Numbered from the stretch's first letter, positions 32,933-44,605 are shown. The stretch is DNA of 64,000 nucleotides from Limnanthes douglasii subsp. nivea (GCA_036936605.1 JAUPFV010000004.1:183414807-183478806); one strand, 5' to 3'. Notes: a model not told the origin generated them from the letters alone. Numbers and translations: made by a program.

Positions 32933-35888
32933 TTAAGGCTGAGCCTTTGAAGATGGCTCAGCTTCGTTTACCTTCCTCTTTCCCTTAGGATCATCCTGAT
33001 CTTCGTCTGGGCTCTCCCCGGTACGTTCTTCGTCATCGGATGAGGAAGCACTAGAGTAACCATGCAAGTCTCCATCAGCCATTGTATGATACGGGAGGTC
33101 GTCAGACTCAACATGAAGCCATAAGTCCCTTAGGTTCCTCTTCGGAAATTTCTCATGAAAGAGTAGAACCATGTCAGACCTCACCTTGGCGTACATTTCC
33201 TCCTGGCTGTCGATCATTTGGGTGGCATAAGCGTCAATCTTGGCTTGAATCTTGGCCTCCTGCTCCTTTAGCAAAGTGGTTTTCTCCTCGGTAGCCTTGG
33301 ATACTGTATTTTCGAGAGAAATCTTGTCATTGGTCAAGTTGGAGATGATTTGGTCTTTGGCCTTGGATTCTCCATTTGAGGTAGCAAGGTCTTTCTCCAG
33401 ACCGGACAGCTTCTCCCGGAGATCTCTAATGGTGTCCTCTAAGGTGGCGACTTTTGTGGTGCTTGCCTTTTGGTTTCTCTTCAACTCCTCAGTTTCCTCC
33501 TTTAACATGGCAGCATTGGAAGTGACAGTACGAAGGTCATCGGACAGCTTCTCTTTGTCAGACTTGAGATCCTTGATGATGTCTGCCTGACTTCGAACTT
33601 GTCTCTCCAACACAAGTACAGGCTGAACATTTCTTAACAAAGAGTGGGCTATAGCATCCCTTTCACTAGAAACAATAAAGGTCTTACCATTGAAAGTGAC
33701 CGTATTTGAGGTGCTCGGAAGAAGGTAAGGCCCGACAAAGTCATCTCTCGGAAGAGTGAGGAAGTATTCACCAAGCTCACCAAGACCGGTGATGTCTACT
33801 CCATCAATATTGATATCTCCCCCCTCAACCTCATCGGTATGAAAATCACCCGGAATCTCCTCGGCATGCGTTGGTCAGTAGGCTCAGCTTGGAAAGAAGG
33901 CTCCGGAGCCCGGTGAGAAAGTTCGTCTCCCTTAGAAGTCTTCTTCTTCTTAGCCTCCCGGTCTGCCTTCGCTTCCCTGTTTATGATTTCTCTTGGAAGC
34001 CCTTGGAGGTTTTGGGAGGTTCGCTTCTTGCTTTTCAGTCTCTTGCTCCACCACTTCCAAGAGAGCAGCATCAATTTGGCTCTAGGCTGGCCCCTCCGGG
34101 TCTATTGGAGCATCCTTCTCTGCATCAGCAGGGTTAGCACCACCCACCACCTTCTTGCCCTTCTTCTTCTTGCCTTTCATCTTGCTCGGGGCTTTGGACC
34201 GGCCTGGCAGGAAGAGTGTCCCATCTAGTTCATGGGTCCTCTTAAGCCCAACATCCGGAGGAGGCTGAGTGGAGAGCTCCTCCCAAGTCAAGTCTCTCTG
34301 ACCTGTGGTGTTCCACAAGTGAGACCTTGCCAAGTTGCCACTGATAAAAGCAGCATGGAATCGGTTCCCCCACTTCTCAGCGGCCCAAGCATTAATCTTA
34401 CCACAAGTAACTTGCCCGGCTTTCAGGTAGTCACTAAATTCCTTGGGCAGTTCTGCTAAGGCAAAAGTAAGACTAATTAGCATAAACTAACTCTAAAAAA
34501 AAGAAAGAGACAAAAATATAAGGCAGGAGACTTACGGTCACTCCTCTTCTGAGGAGGCTTGGGTTCTCTCCGGATTTGATCTTCTTGCCGTTCTCCCAAA
34601 CACCACTAACAAATAGGAACTGGGTCCTCCAATTCCTCTCCGCCTCCAGCAGATCGTCCACAGCCTTGAAGTCATCCCCCATATTGAAATGGTAAAAGGG
34701 GATGTGGTGGTTTCTGCAAAGACTGGCCACGGCAGCAAACTCCTCCATTGGCAGAGGGATCCCGGACAGCCTTGATGCCATGATGCAAGACATGAGGGTA
34801 TACCAGGCGTTAGGGCTCAGCTGGCTCGGACAGAGTTTTATTAGATGGAACTATCTGACAATCTCTGGGTCCAGTGGGAATCTGAGTCCCCAGTTAAATA
34901 GCTCTGTGAACATAACAACTTCACTCAACTTGCAGTCCATGGGAGTCTCTGGGTGCACATGAATCCTGATCTTCACATTTTCTGGTATGCCCCACTTCGT
35001 ATGCATCCTGCCCAGCTCAGCTGTGTGGATCAATGCGTAGTTGATTTTTTGCAAGGAGAGGAGGTAATTAACGCTGACCGTGTGAAAACAAGGCCCCACT
35101 CTTCCTTCGAGGCTCTCCGGCAGATCCGGATGCCTCAAATACAATTTCTCTTTGCCTTTGTCCTTCTTGGCAACAATCTCTCTACTGGTCTGACCGGAGG
35201 GCTCAGACTCAAATGGGGCCTCTTCAACAGAGTCCTCCATCACTTCCTCCATAATTGTTGAAGGGATTTCAGCAGCTGTAGTGGGGGGAGGGTTCAAGTT
35301 TGACTCAGCCTTGTCTCCGGACTGCTGGGCCTCGGTGTTCTTTTGGCCTATGGCCTCCGGTAGAGTTTCCGGAGCAGGTGCTTCTCTTTGAAGGCTTGGA
35401 CTGGTGCCCTCCGGACCGGACAGCCTATCCCTGGGGGCTCTAATAGGCACCTCGGACTCGGTGTTGCTGTCTTTTGCCCCCAACTTTGAGGGAGTATTTT
35501 TAGACCCTTGGCCTCTAACCAACCGGCCTTTCCTCCTATTGACTAGCTTCTCATGGGAGTGCTCCGTATCCGACCCCATTGCTATGAAGGGTGAGGGTTT
35601 TTTGAGGCTAGTAGCTGTTACTCCTGGCTCGACAGCAGGCTCTGATTCCTGAACTGAGGAACAAGAGATAATGGGGGAGAGGTTGGTTTGAAATAGTTTT
35701 CTAGGCTTAATGCCTTTAGAAAAAGAAGAGCCTTGATCTGACTCTGTGGCAGAGGTGATTGGTCTATCAACAGGAAAAGTGGGTAACTCTGCCGCAATCC
35801 GTCTTTCTCTTTCGACTTTTTGAGCCTTCTCTAACTCAGAAAGGTTGAGCCACCCGCATTTGACCAGAGCGTTCCTCGCTGTAAACAT
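32933..35888 (-). pseudogene. Antisense, intron-containing extra gene of Tat-2
   Basis: ATG at 35888 (minus) starts MFTARNALVKCGWLNLSELE. A long Ser/Glu-rich, probably disordered stretch follows. Then comes the conserved block NWGLRFPLDPEIVR (stop TAG 34851-34853), LSPNAWYTLMSCIMASRLSG, RNHHIPFYHF and RTQFLFVSG. An 80-bp intron (34535-34456, GTAAGT...TTAG) leads to AEKWGNRFHAAF, a Lys-rich block and a C-terminal coiled coil of over 150 residues (33640-32933). Exon 2 changes frame twice (about 34000 and 33800) and has TAG 34082. The order equals that of the Tat-1 antisense gene. The block resembles the putative gypsy-type transposon family of plants; the function is not known. Broken, but most of its length is still open. 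Confidence 0.8.
34456..34535 (-). other. Predicted intron of the antisense gene
   Basis: On the minus strand GTAAGTCTCC begins and TTTTGCCTTAG ends an 80-bp AT-rich segment. Joining in phase 1 restores the frame into exon 2. Tat-1 has an intron at the same protein position, same phase and almost same size (84 bp). Confidence 0.7.
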
Positions 35889-35985
35889 AAACTATCGATC
35901 AAAGTTTTTGCTTTAGAGAGAGAGAGATTTGGAAATTTTGCAGAGTAAATGTGAAAGAGATGGTTAAACAGTAGAAAGTGAGTTT

Positions 35986-35995
35986 GTATTTATAG
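35986..35995 (-). promoter_or_regulatory. TATA box of the Tat-2 antisense gene
   Basis: Minus-strand CTATAAATAC about 100 bp upstream of the antisense ATG. It is identical to the box before the Tat-1 antisense gene. Confidence 0.6.
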
Positions 35996-36319
35996 TAAAT
36001 CTGAAAAAGGAAGTTGATTCCTAGGAGAATTCGAAAAGATTGGTAATGATTAAAGACGGCGCTGATGTCACCACCTTTAATTAAGAGGTTGCTTTTCGAA
36101 GAAGGTGGGTCCGAATTTCAAGGTGAAAAACGGCTGAAGCAACCAATCAGAGAGTGACACGTGTCCCACGAACTCTGGCAAAAACCGTTTTGAATTCGTG
36201 AAGCTTTATCTGTCCGGATAAACCCATAGCCCAAATTGACAGACCTGTCCGGATTAAAACTACCCCTGATGTCGGACTGTTTTTCAAGTCTTTGACAAGA
36301 GTATTTGCACAAACACCTA

Positions 36320-36332
36320 AAAAAGGGGCTCC
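36320..36332 (+). other. Tat-2 polypurine tract
   Basis: AAAAAAGGGGCTCC abuts the 3' LTR start at 36333, the expected plus-strand primer site. Confidence 0.7.
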
Positions 36333-36740
36333 TGATGAGTCTGAATTCTGCATGCTCCCCGGACAAGGACAGATCGGTCCAAGGCCTCCGGACCGGACAG
36401 ATCACTTCGAACACTCAGACCATAGGACTGTTCGAACTATGACAAAAGTACTAAAAAACCTAAACACTTCTTGACTAAGCTACTTGCTCTCCTACTTAGA
36501 GCTCATGGGTCTTTGAACATGACCCGGGTCCATTAAACATGACCCGAAAGCCCATAAGGGCCCAAACATTAGGGTATAAATACTCAACCACCTGCATTAA
36601 GTGTGGGTAATGAGAATTAACTGCTACCAGCCAGCTTAATTATCTCTCTACTCTCTACACTAAATATATAACACCCACATACTACTATTAAACACCAACC
36701 AAATTACAAGCCTACCCTTAGGCGATAATTATCCTCACCA
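36333..36740 (+). repeat. Tat-2 3' LTR
   Basis: A 408-bp copy of the 5' LTR with six transitions and no indels. Followed by the target duplication GACAC. Confidence 0.95.
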
Positions 36741-36745
36741 GACAC

Positions 36746-37029
36746 AAGGCAAACATGATATATGATACACACAGAAAATTTATTTGTAAGGCATACATGA
36801 TGGTCTATTATGTAAGTTATTAATAAATTTTTTATTATACTTTGATTATTAATATGGTTTAATCAAATTGTGTGCTAATTTTTATTTATGATACATTTTG
36901 ATTAATATGATTATATAATATATTAGTTTAAATATAGTATAAATAACTAGTGTTATTGTTTGATAAAGTGATTGTTATTTATTTATATTGTGAGATAGTT
37001 TTATTATATTATGATTACGCTTACTATTG
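36746..37029. other. Inner left arm of the foldback between Tat-2 and TRIM
   Basis: AT-rich, non-coding. ATTAATATGGTTTAAT near 36850 has a weak inverted counterpart near 39115. No gene. Confidence 0.4.
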
Positions 37030-37034
37030 ATCAC

Positions 37035-37847
37035 TGTTAGGGTAGCGACCAAAGTTCCACATCCCACATCGGTAATACATGGGAAAGATTAGTGGTATAT
37101 AAGTAAGAATATACCTCAACTAGTATGAGGCCTTTTGGTAGGGGACCAAAAGCAAAGCCGTGCGGGCTAGTGGGTCAAAGCGGACAATATCATACTAGTG
37201 TGGAGGTGATCGGACCCTCATATTCCCAACACGTGGTATCAGAGCTCCAGGCGATGTGGGTGAAATTCTCATTAGTCGAACATGATGAATTAGTAGCCAT
37301 GCTCAAGATCCTTGTTTGGAGTGCCCGTGGCTTATCAAAAAGTGTGGCTTGATTGGAGGCTCATCAAGCAGTGTGGCTTGATCGGAGAGATCCTTGTTTG
37401 GAGTGCCCGTTGCTCATCAAGCAGTGTGACTTGATTAGAGTGTATCAAGACGGTGGTACTTGTTTGGAGTGGCGCTAAGGAACAAGGCAGGATGGTCGAA
37501 ATCTGATAGATCCGATGTAAAGGCTCTAGAGATCAGGCAGCCCCAACCTGATTAGAGTGAGCGGATGGATCTCAATTGAGAGTAGTCTAAAATGGTAATT
37601 TGTTCGAGAGGAGGATTTGTTAGGGGTAGCGACCAAAATTCCACATCCCACATCGGTAATACATGGGAAAGATTAGTGGTATATAAGTAAGAATATACCT
37701 CAACTAGTATGAGGCCTTCTGGTAGGGGACCAAAAGCAAAGCCGTGCGGGCCAGTAGGCCCAAAGCGGACAATATCATACTAGTGTTGAGACCGGTTGTA
37801 CTTAATTATATATAGAGGAGGAATATGCGGTACCAATATTCCCAATA
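37035..37847 (+). mobile_element. TRIM (terminal-repeat retrotransposon in miniature)
   Basis: 813 bp with direct terminal repeats at 37035-37231 (197 bp) and 37618-37847 (230 bp), starting TGTTAGGG(G)TAGCGACCAA and ending CCCAACA/CCCAATA. A perfect 5-bp duplication ATCAC flanks it (37030-37034, 37848-37852). The PBS TGGTATCAGAGC at 37234-37245 matches the initiator Met tRNA end, and GAGAGGAGGA before 37618 is the polypurine tract. The interior of under 400 bp has no gag or pol. The phrases TCCCACATCGG and AAAGCGGACAATATC are common in plant TRIM families. The 3' repeat has about 33 bp more near its end than the 5' repeat. Confidence 0.92.
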
Positions 37848-38617
37848 ATCACTTGACCGAAGAACAAACCTGAAATTTAGATTCCCAGCAATCACTTGAC
37901 CGAAGAACAAACCTGAAATTTAGATTTGTGTTTTATATTTTTCTAAGAGATGAGTGAAGCTAAGGTTAGTGGGAATGGTATTTCTAGATAAAAAGTAAAT
38001 CAGATATCTTATTTATCATTATTTTTTATTTTATTTTTTAGTCATTGTAAGTATACCAATCTCTAAAATTGGTAAATATCTTCCTCTGATGAACAATCTT
38101 CAAAGACTTGATCAATGTAGAAAGATGACCGAAAATTCAAGAAGGATATTATTGATCACTTGATCGAAGAACAAACGTGCAATAAAAAAATATTAGTATA
38201 AATAAATTTGTTTTTTGAGAGATTTATGAATTAGATATTTGTGTGAGAGATTAGAACATTATGTTAGTGGGAATGGTATTTATTAGATAATAAAATGAAA
38301 TTAATTAATGGAAAATGAGATATCCTATTTAGTAAATGAGATATCATATTTACCATTTTTTAGTTTTAGATTTATTTTAGCCGTTCAAAGTGTATAGCAA
38401 ACTCTAAAATCAAAAAATATCTTCCTCCAATGAACAATATTTAAAGATTTGACCGATGTAGAATGATGATCGAAGATTCAATAAGGAGATTATTGATTAT
38501 ATGATCGAAGAATAAACCGGCAACCAAACAATATTAGTAGAAATAGATTTTTTATTTGAGAAATTTAGGAACTAGATATTTATGTGAGATATGAATGAAG
38601 ATTAGGCTAGTGAGAGT

Positions 38618-38621
<4 letters not shown>
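37848..38621 (+). repeat. Tandem ~330-bp units and a 44-bp duplication, left side of palindrome
   Basis: A 44-bp unit with ATCACTTGACCGAAGAACAA is duplicated directly at about 37848-37930. A longer unit, with (C/A)TTGA(C/T)CGAAGAA, then GTTAGTGGGAATGGTATT, then ATATCTTCCTC, repeats about 2.3 times up to 38612. Only repeat structure is seen, no ORF. Confidence 0.7.

Positions 38622-38656
<35 letters not shown>
38622..38656. repeat. AT microsatellite at the apex of the inverted repeat
   Basis: An uninterrupted (TA)n run of about 35 bp. It separates two inverted copies of the same sequence (38369-38511 and 38690-38839). Confidence 0.9.
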
Positions 38657-38659
<3 letters not shown>

Positions 38660-38689
38660 CGAAAAAAGTAACGCTACATCATTATTGGA

Positions 38690-38839
38690 GGTTTTTTCTT
38701 TGATCAAGTAATCAATAGTCTCCTTCTTTAATCTTCGATCATCTTTATATATCGGTCAAGTCTTTGAAGATTGTCCATCGGAGGAAGATATTTGCTGATT
38801 TCAGAGCATGGTATACACTCTGAACGGTTAAAATAAATC
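38690..38839 (-). repeat. Inverted copy of 38369-38511
   Basis: Read on the minus strand, GATTTATTTTAACCGTTCA, then AAATATCTTCCTCC, then TTGACCGAT and GATGATCGAAGATT follow the left copy nearly base for base (above 80% by eye). This defines the palindrome centre. Confidence 0.85.
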
Positions 38840-39460
38840 AATTTTATTTTTTATTATTCAATAGTTCAATCATAATATTTTTACCACTAATAAGCTAAAT
38901 TAACCTATTAACCTTATCATAATTTAAAATAATAATTTAAAAACTTTAGAACTATTATAATAATAGTAAATAATAAAGTATTGGCATACCATAAATAAAA
39001 AATCTAGGTATAATAATTAATAGTTAGTTTATCAAGTCATAATACTATTTTTTTATTATATTTTGCTACAAAACTAATATGTTATATATGCATATATTTT
39101 AATTAAACTATATTAATTATGAAAGAATATAAACAATATAAATATATTAATAATTTATATAATATACAGTCGTTTGCCGTTATAATAATTATTTCGCGTT
39201 TGTCGCGTGTCGTATTTATCGTGTGTCATATCTGTTCTAGCCGTGAAAGTCGTGTCAGTGAATCACGTCGTGTTTTATCGTGTTTTACCATGATAGACTC
39301 CTATAAACTCGCAAAATCCTATCCTACCACGTCCCGCTTGACAAATATATTTGTAACAAACTAAATATCTTTTAATTACCAAAATAATTAGTTTGATAGC
39401 CATTATTGTCTATAACATTAAATAAATAAGATATTATACTAGTAAAATCAACAACGATAA
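38840..39460. other. Inner right arm of the foldback, AT-rich
   Basis: Non-coding. 39190-39300 contains the inverted match to the left inner arm (reverse strand GATAAAACACGACGTGATTC, CTGACACGAC). An 81-codon frame at 39119-39364 is not recognisable. Confidence 0.5.
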
Positions 39461-42180
39461 TCATGTGTTTAGTATTATTTGTGTATCAAAGGTGAAGTAT
39501 AAAGTGAGAATCAAAGATTAAATATTAACAAAGAAGCATGTGTTAAATACGAACAGAGAATTATGTTTTAAATCCAAATTGAATATCATGGGTTAAACAC
39601 GTATTACGAATCAAGTGTTGAATTTGAACATAGAATCAAATGTTAAATGCTGATTGAGAATAGTATGTGAAATCAGAAATGAGAAGCATGAGTTAAGTAC
39701 GAACTAAAAATTATGAGTTAAATGCGGACTAAGAATCATGTGTTAAATATGAACTGAGAATCATGTGTTAAACCCGAACAACGAATCAATGGTTAAATAC
39801 GAATTGGGAATCATATATTAATGACTAAATAAAAATTATATGTTAAAATCAAACTGATAATCAAAAGTCAAATGCAAAATTATAATCATATGTTAGTTAT
39901 GAACTAAGAATCAATGGTAAAAACGAATTGTGAATCATGTGTTAAATTCATACTAAGATTTATGTGCTAAATCTAAACTGAGTATCATGTATTAAACTCG
40001 AAATGCAAAATATTTGTTAAATATGTACTCAAAATCATTGGTTAAATACGAATTGTGAATAATGTGTATATGAATTAAAAATTAGTTTTAAATCTGAACT
40101 TGAAATCATATGTCAAATATGAATCATAAATCATTTGTTATATATGAATTGTGAATCAACTATTAAATATGAACTAAGAATCATATGTTAAATTTGAACT
40201 ATAGAATAAGAATAATTGGTAAAAAACGATTTGTGAATCATTTGTTAAATATGAATTGAAAAATCAAAGGTTAATTGGAAATGAAGAATCATGAGTTAAT
40301 ATTCACAGGTTAAATGTTAATTGAGAATCATTAATTAAATACGAAAGGATAATCATGAGTTAAAAGCAAATCTCGAATCAGCAATCAAGAATCATGTGTT
40401 AAATCTGAGTAGTGAATCCTGGTATAAATGAAAATCGTGAATCGTGAATCTTGTGTTAATTTCGAAATGAGAATTAAGGTGTAAATGTGAATTATGAATC
40501 ATTTATTAAATTCGGATAAATAATTAAGGGTAAAATGCTTACAGCAAATAATGGGTTAAATGCGAACTGATAATCATATATTCAATTTGAACTAAGAATT
40601 ATTTTTTATATACAAACTGAAAATCATATGTTATATATGAATGAGTAATAATGTGTTAAATCAAAACTAAGAATCATGTGTTAAATTCTAATTGCAAAAT
40701 AATTGTTAAATTTGCATTAAAAATATATGGTTAAATTTAAACTGTCAACCATGTGTTAAATACAAACTAAACATGGTGTGTTAATCTAAGAATCATAGGT
40801 CAAACATGAATCACAAATTAACTGTTAAATAAGAAATGTGAAGCAAATATTACATATGAACGAATAATCATATGTTAAATATGAACGAGAGAATAATAGA
40901 TCAAATACGAACTAAAAATCATGTGTTAAATCTGAACTAAGATTCATGTGTTAAATATGAAATTACTATCATGGGTTAAACATAAAATAATAATAATCAA
41001 ATGTTAAATAAGAACTAAGAATCACAAGCTAAATGTGAACTGAAAATCATGAGTTCAATTCAAATTGAGAATTATGTGTTGTCTAAACTAAGATTCAAAG
41101 GATAAATGTTAGCTAAGAATCATGGGTTATACGCAAACGGATAATCATGGGTTAAAAGCAAATCTCGAATCGTGAATACGAATCTATGTTAAATTTGAAA
41201 TGAGAATCAAATGTTATATATCAACTAAGAATCATGTGTTAAATCCAAACAAAGAATCAAGGATAAGATACGTATAACGAATAATTTGATAAATGTAAAC
41301 TGAGAATCATATGTCAAATCTGAACTAAGAATCATGTGTTATAGTCAAACTAAATATCATAGCTTAAATGTGATCTGAGAATCATGTGTTGAATATACAT
41401 GAATGTTCATGTGTTAAATCTAAACTAAAAACTACGTGTTAAATCTGAATATATAATAAAAAAGTAAAATACGTATAACAAATAATGGGTTAAAAGCAAA
41501 CTAAGAAACTTATATTAAATCCGAACTAAAAATTATATGTTAGATCTAAACCGAGTATCATAAGTTAAATGCGAATAAAGAATTATGTGTTAAATATGAA
41601 CTTGTAATTCATGTTTTAAATCCAAACTAAAAATCGTGTGTTAAATGTGAATCGTGAATCATTTGTTAAATTTGAACTGAAACTCATAAATTAAACCCAA
41701 ATAAAAAAATAAGTGTTAAATCAGAGAATCAAAAGTTAAATGATAACTGAGAATCATGTACGAAATACGAACTTAAAATTATGAGTTAAATGCGAACTAA
41801 GAATCATATATCAAATTTGAACTAAGAATCAAAAGTAAAATGCGTATAGTGAATAATGAATTAAATCCTTAATGAGAATCATGCGTTATATCCTAATTGG
41901 ATACAATGGGTTAAATTCGGATAGAAAATCATGTGTTGAATATGAATTGATAATCATCTGTTAAACACGAATTAAGAAGTATGTATTAAACATGAATTAT
42001 TTGTTAAATCTGAACTAAAAATCAATAACTAAATATGAACTAAAAATAAATATGAACGGAAAATTATGGATTAAATATAAACGACGAAACTTTATCAATA
42101 ATCAATTTGTTAGAAACTATAAAATAATTGTTAAATACAAACTAAATGTTAAATCTAAAATAAAAATAATAAGTTAAAAT
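39461..42180 (-). repeat. Right arm: the same degenerate ~25-bp repeats, inverted
   Basis: Units such as GAATCATGTGTTAAAT then CTGAACTAA fill the stretch. Their reverse complement is the unit of the left arm (22385-26120). Units differ by several bases from each other, so the array is old. Confidence 0.85.
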
Positions 42181-42753
42181 GAAGAGTAAAAATAGGGATA
42201 AAAAACCATATTTAACATTAGATTAGATAAGGTACTAATTCATTATGAATTATAAAAACATAAAAAATAAACCATACGGATTTAAATTGAATATTAATTG
42301 AAAATAAAAATATTAATTTTTTCTTAAATAGAAATATAAACGCAATTAATTGTATAAAACCAAATTATATCATAAATTATTATATATTATATTTACAATA
42401 TTTTAAATCCACATATGAATCTAATAATGTCAAAAAAGTATATGATAAGTATCTTCCATTTATTTTTATATCAATAATATACATTTTGAAGGGTATTAAT
42501 TTAAACAACTCACGTATATATTATTAATTATGAATTTATAAACATTATTTAATAATTTATTTTAATTGTAATACTTTAATTTAAAATTAATTATTAATAG
42601 TTCATAAATATTTATGAGATATATTTAATCCTTAATATTTAGTGTAATTAAAATTAAAATTAAATATTAAAATATAAGTCAATTCCAAAAAAAAATTATA
42701 TCTCAGAAAATATAAATCAATTTTACAACTTCATTTTAAATACAAATTTACTA
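42181..42753. other. AT-rich DNA, no gene
   Basis: Only AT-rich sequence without frames or clear repeats. Confidence 0.5.
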
Positions 42754-42762
42754 TATAAATTT

Positions 42763-43859
42763 GGGTGAAGCTATTTTCTCCATCCCACTTTTTATTTCCT
42801 CCATATTTCAAAATGAAAAAAAAAAAAACTTATCACTTACTTTTACTATCTTGTCCTCGTTTTACCTTCTAATTTATAACTTCGTACCATTAACCATTAT
42901 GAAACTTTTATATCAACAAACACATGATTTAGCGAAATTATATCCAACATATTTGATTTAACTTCTAAAATTAAACCCTAAAAACAAAAAAAAAACTTCA
43001 AATTTCTTAAAGATTACTCATGGAAGACACCCAAACTAAAGAGTCAACACCGGAGAACATCACCCAATCAACCAACAAGATAATTTAATCTTGTTTTTTA
43101 GTTTTACATTATGTAACTTGAGAATCTCTGTTAAAAAGACATATTTTTGAAAATCCCGATTTGTGCAGGTTTTAGCGGAAAACAACTAATTTCGAGATAA
43201 CAATGCTTTTTTTTTCAAGAAAAAAACATCTGATTCTGAGACGGCAGTTCGGAATTAGGTGCTTTTTTTTAAAAAAAACACCTAATTCCGAGACGGCAGC
43301 TCGGAATTAGGTGCGTTTTTTTTAAAAACACCTGATTCCGAGATAGCACCGCGGAATTGTGTGTTTTTTATATAAAAAACGCACCTAATTCCGAAATGTC
43401 GTCTTAAAATTAGGTGCATTTCATCTGTTTTAAAAAACAATGATGCATTTTTAAGGGTTGTTGTTTTTTAATATAACAAATGATTCTACCTTAGACGAAT
43501 TCGAGAGAGACTGCCATTTTTTGTCAATATTAAAAGAGAAATCGAGTAGTTGGCTATGATTTGTTGTTTTTCAAGATTAGAAGAGAAATCTTGAAAAGGA
43601 GCCCGTCTTTATAATGGGTAGACTATGGTTAGCGTTTATAGGGGATTGATGTGAGAAGATAATAGGACTGGTTGAATGTGTATAAGTTAATATGATGGAG
43701 ATAGCTGGGATGATGGTAGAAATCGATCGAGAATCAATGAGTTTGGAATATAAAAAAAATGGTAAATATGTTATTTCCTACATAAAGTAAATAACAAAGT
43801 GGCTTTTTATTTATTTATGGAGAAATAAAAAAAAATTGATAGAATAAATAGTTTCACCC
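42763..43859. mobile_element. Non-autonomous MULE-like TIR element with perfect 9-bp TSD
   Basis: The ends GGGTGAAGCTATTT...TTATTTCCTCCATA and, inverted, GGGTGAAACTATTT...TTATTTCTCCATA form TIRs of about 44 bp. TATAAATTT is duplicated exactly at 42754-42762 and 43860-43868. The 9-bp duplication points to the Mutator superfamily. The 1,097-bp interior has no transposase and carries a series of hairpin-forming repeats. Confidence 0.85.
43195..43425. repeat. Four hairpin-forming repeats inside the TIR element
   Basis: Each unit of about 60 bp has A-rich/T-rich arms and the inverted pair CACCTAATTCCGAG / CTCGGAATTAGGTG around ACGGCAG or a variant. The unit at about 43279-43313 is a perfect 14-bp stem. 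The others carry one to a few changes. Confidence 0.75.
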
Positions 43860-43868
43860 TATAAATTT

Positions 43869-44289
43869 GATTAATTAAATCTTTTAATACATCAACAAAT
43901 ATCTTAAAAAATAAAAAATAAATGAGAAAGTAAATATTATTTAAAACATATTTATTGTCTTAAATGCTATCATGGTTAAATAGACTATCCTTTATTGTTT
44001 TTTGGTTTTTTTATAAAAAAAAGATAATTATTAAAGAAATTAATATTTATACATACGCGGGGTATTAATTAGATTCAAACATAGATAATTAATTAAGAGC
44101 TTATAAAACAAAATCCTAAACGTAAGCCTTGGATTTTGGAGAAAATAAAAACAAACCGGTCTATAGTCGGCTGCTTTTGAGAGTTCACAATTAAAATATG
44201 AGGTCTTCATCCCTGACTCTCCATAATTGAAATTACAGTTCTTCCTTTCTATACTATCAAATCAAAATGGCACAACAAATAGCAAAATT
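43869..44289. other. Non-coding interval
   Basis: AT-rich up to about 44100, then mixed composition with no frame I can assign. Confidence 0.4.
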
Positions 44290-44605
44290 TCACCTTTACT
44301 GAAATTCAAGGAAGCAGCATTACTGAACGTATTAGAAAGCAACCACGCATCCTAAGACGAGCAACAAAGGCTATCCACTTCTCTTTTGACAATCCCTTTC
44401 TAGCATAGTTGATACCCAGCACTGGCTCAGGAAATTCGGTAGGCACATCTTCTTCAGGTTAGGTCACTTCCCATGTCCCATCAGGATCACAATCGACAAT
44501 CGACAATCGACGTAAAACTCCTCAATATCAATAGTGAGAGCCTTAATCACACAGGCCCGACGACCTTCGAAATCCATGAAAACATCATCCAGAGTATAGT
44601 TTTAT
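44290..44605 (-). pseudogene. Alfin-like PHD protein, N-terminal domain fragment
   Basis: Minus-strand reading LDDVFMDFEGRRACVIKALT, then IEEFY, GTWEVT, a stop, then PEEDVPTEFPEPVLGINYAR and EKWIAFVA matches the N-terminal (Alfin) domain of plant Alfin-like histone-reader proteins in block order. It lacks several residues in the middle, has a frameshift near 44500 and a stop after WEVT, and stops before the C-terminal PHD finger. Normal Alfin-like genes have introns in this region, so the uninterrupted form suggests a retrocopy or captured fragment. Confidence 0.72.

Larger units (their letters stand above)
26337..36740 (+). mobile_element. Tat-2: young Ty3/gypsy LTR retrotransposon of Tat type
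   Basis: Two 408-bp LTRs (26337-26744, 36333-36740) with TG...CA ends are flanked by a perfect 5-bp duplication GACAC (26332-26336, 36741-36745). They differ at only six positions, all transitions, about 1.5%. A PBS and a polypurine tract are in place. Internally come gag-protease, pol with two RNase H domains and integrase, and an intron-bearing antisense gene between pol and the 3' LTR. Pol has nonsense changes and a frameshift, so it is not autonomous now. At a commonly used rate of 1.3e-8 per site per year the LTR difference gives roughly half a million years; that date is an inference. Confidence 0.95.
22385..42180. mobile_element. Giant inverted-repeat (foldback-like) structure, interrupted by three insertions
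   Basis: A degenerate ~25-bp repeat, consensus close to ATTTAACACATGATTCTTAG followed by TTCAG, fills 22385-26120 in one orientation and 39461-42180 in the reverse orientation. Inside these arms, 26271-26336 (resuming at 36746 after Tat-2) is inverted-homologous to about 39190-39290 (shared GATAAAACACG, CTGACAC, CACG). At the centre, 38369-38511 is inverted-homologous to 38690-38839 around an AT microsatellite. Removing the H2B element, Tat-2 and the TRIM leaves about 7 kb. This matches the architecture of foldback elements, whose long terminal inverted repeats are internally repetitive. No transposase is seen and the outer ends and target duplication are undefined, so an inverted segmental duplication remains possible. 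Confidence 0.55.

Noticed and set aside
22385..42180. CACTA transposon with subterminal repeats
   Set aside because: No CACTA/G termini, no 3-bp duplication and no transposase; repeat arms of several kb are far longer than subterminal repeats of that family.
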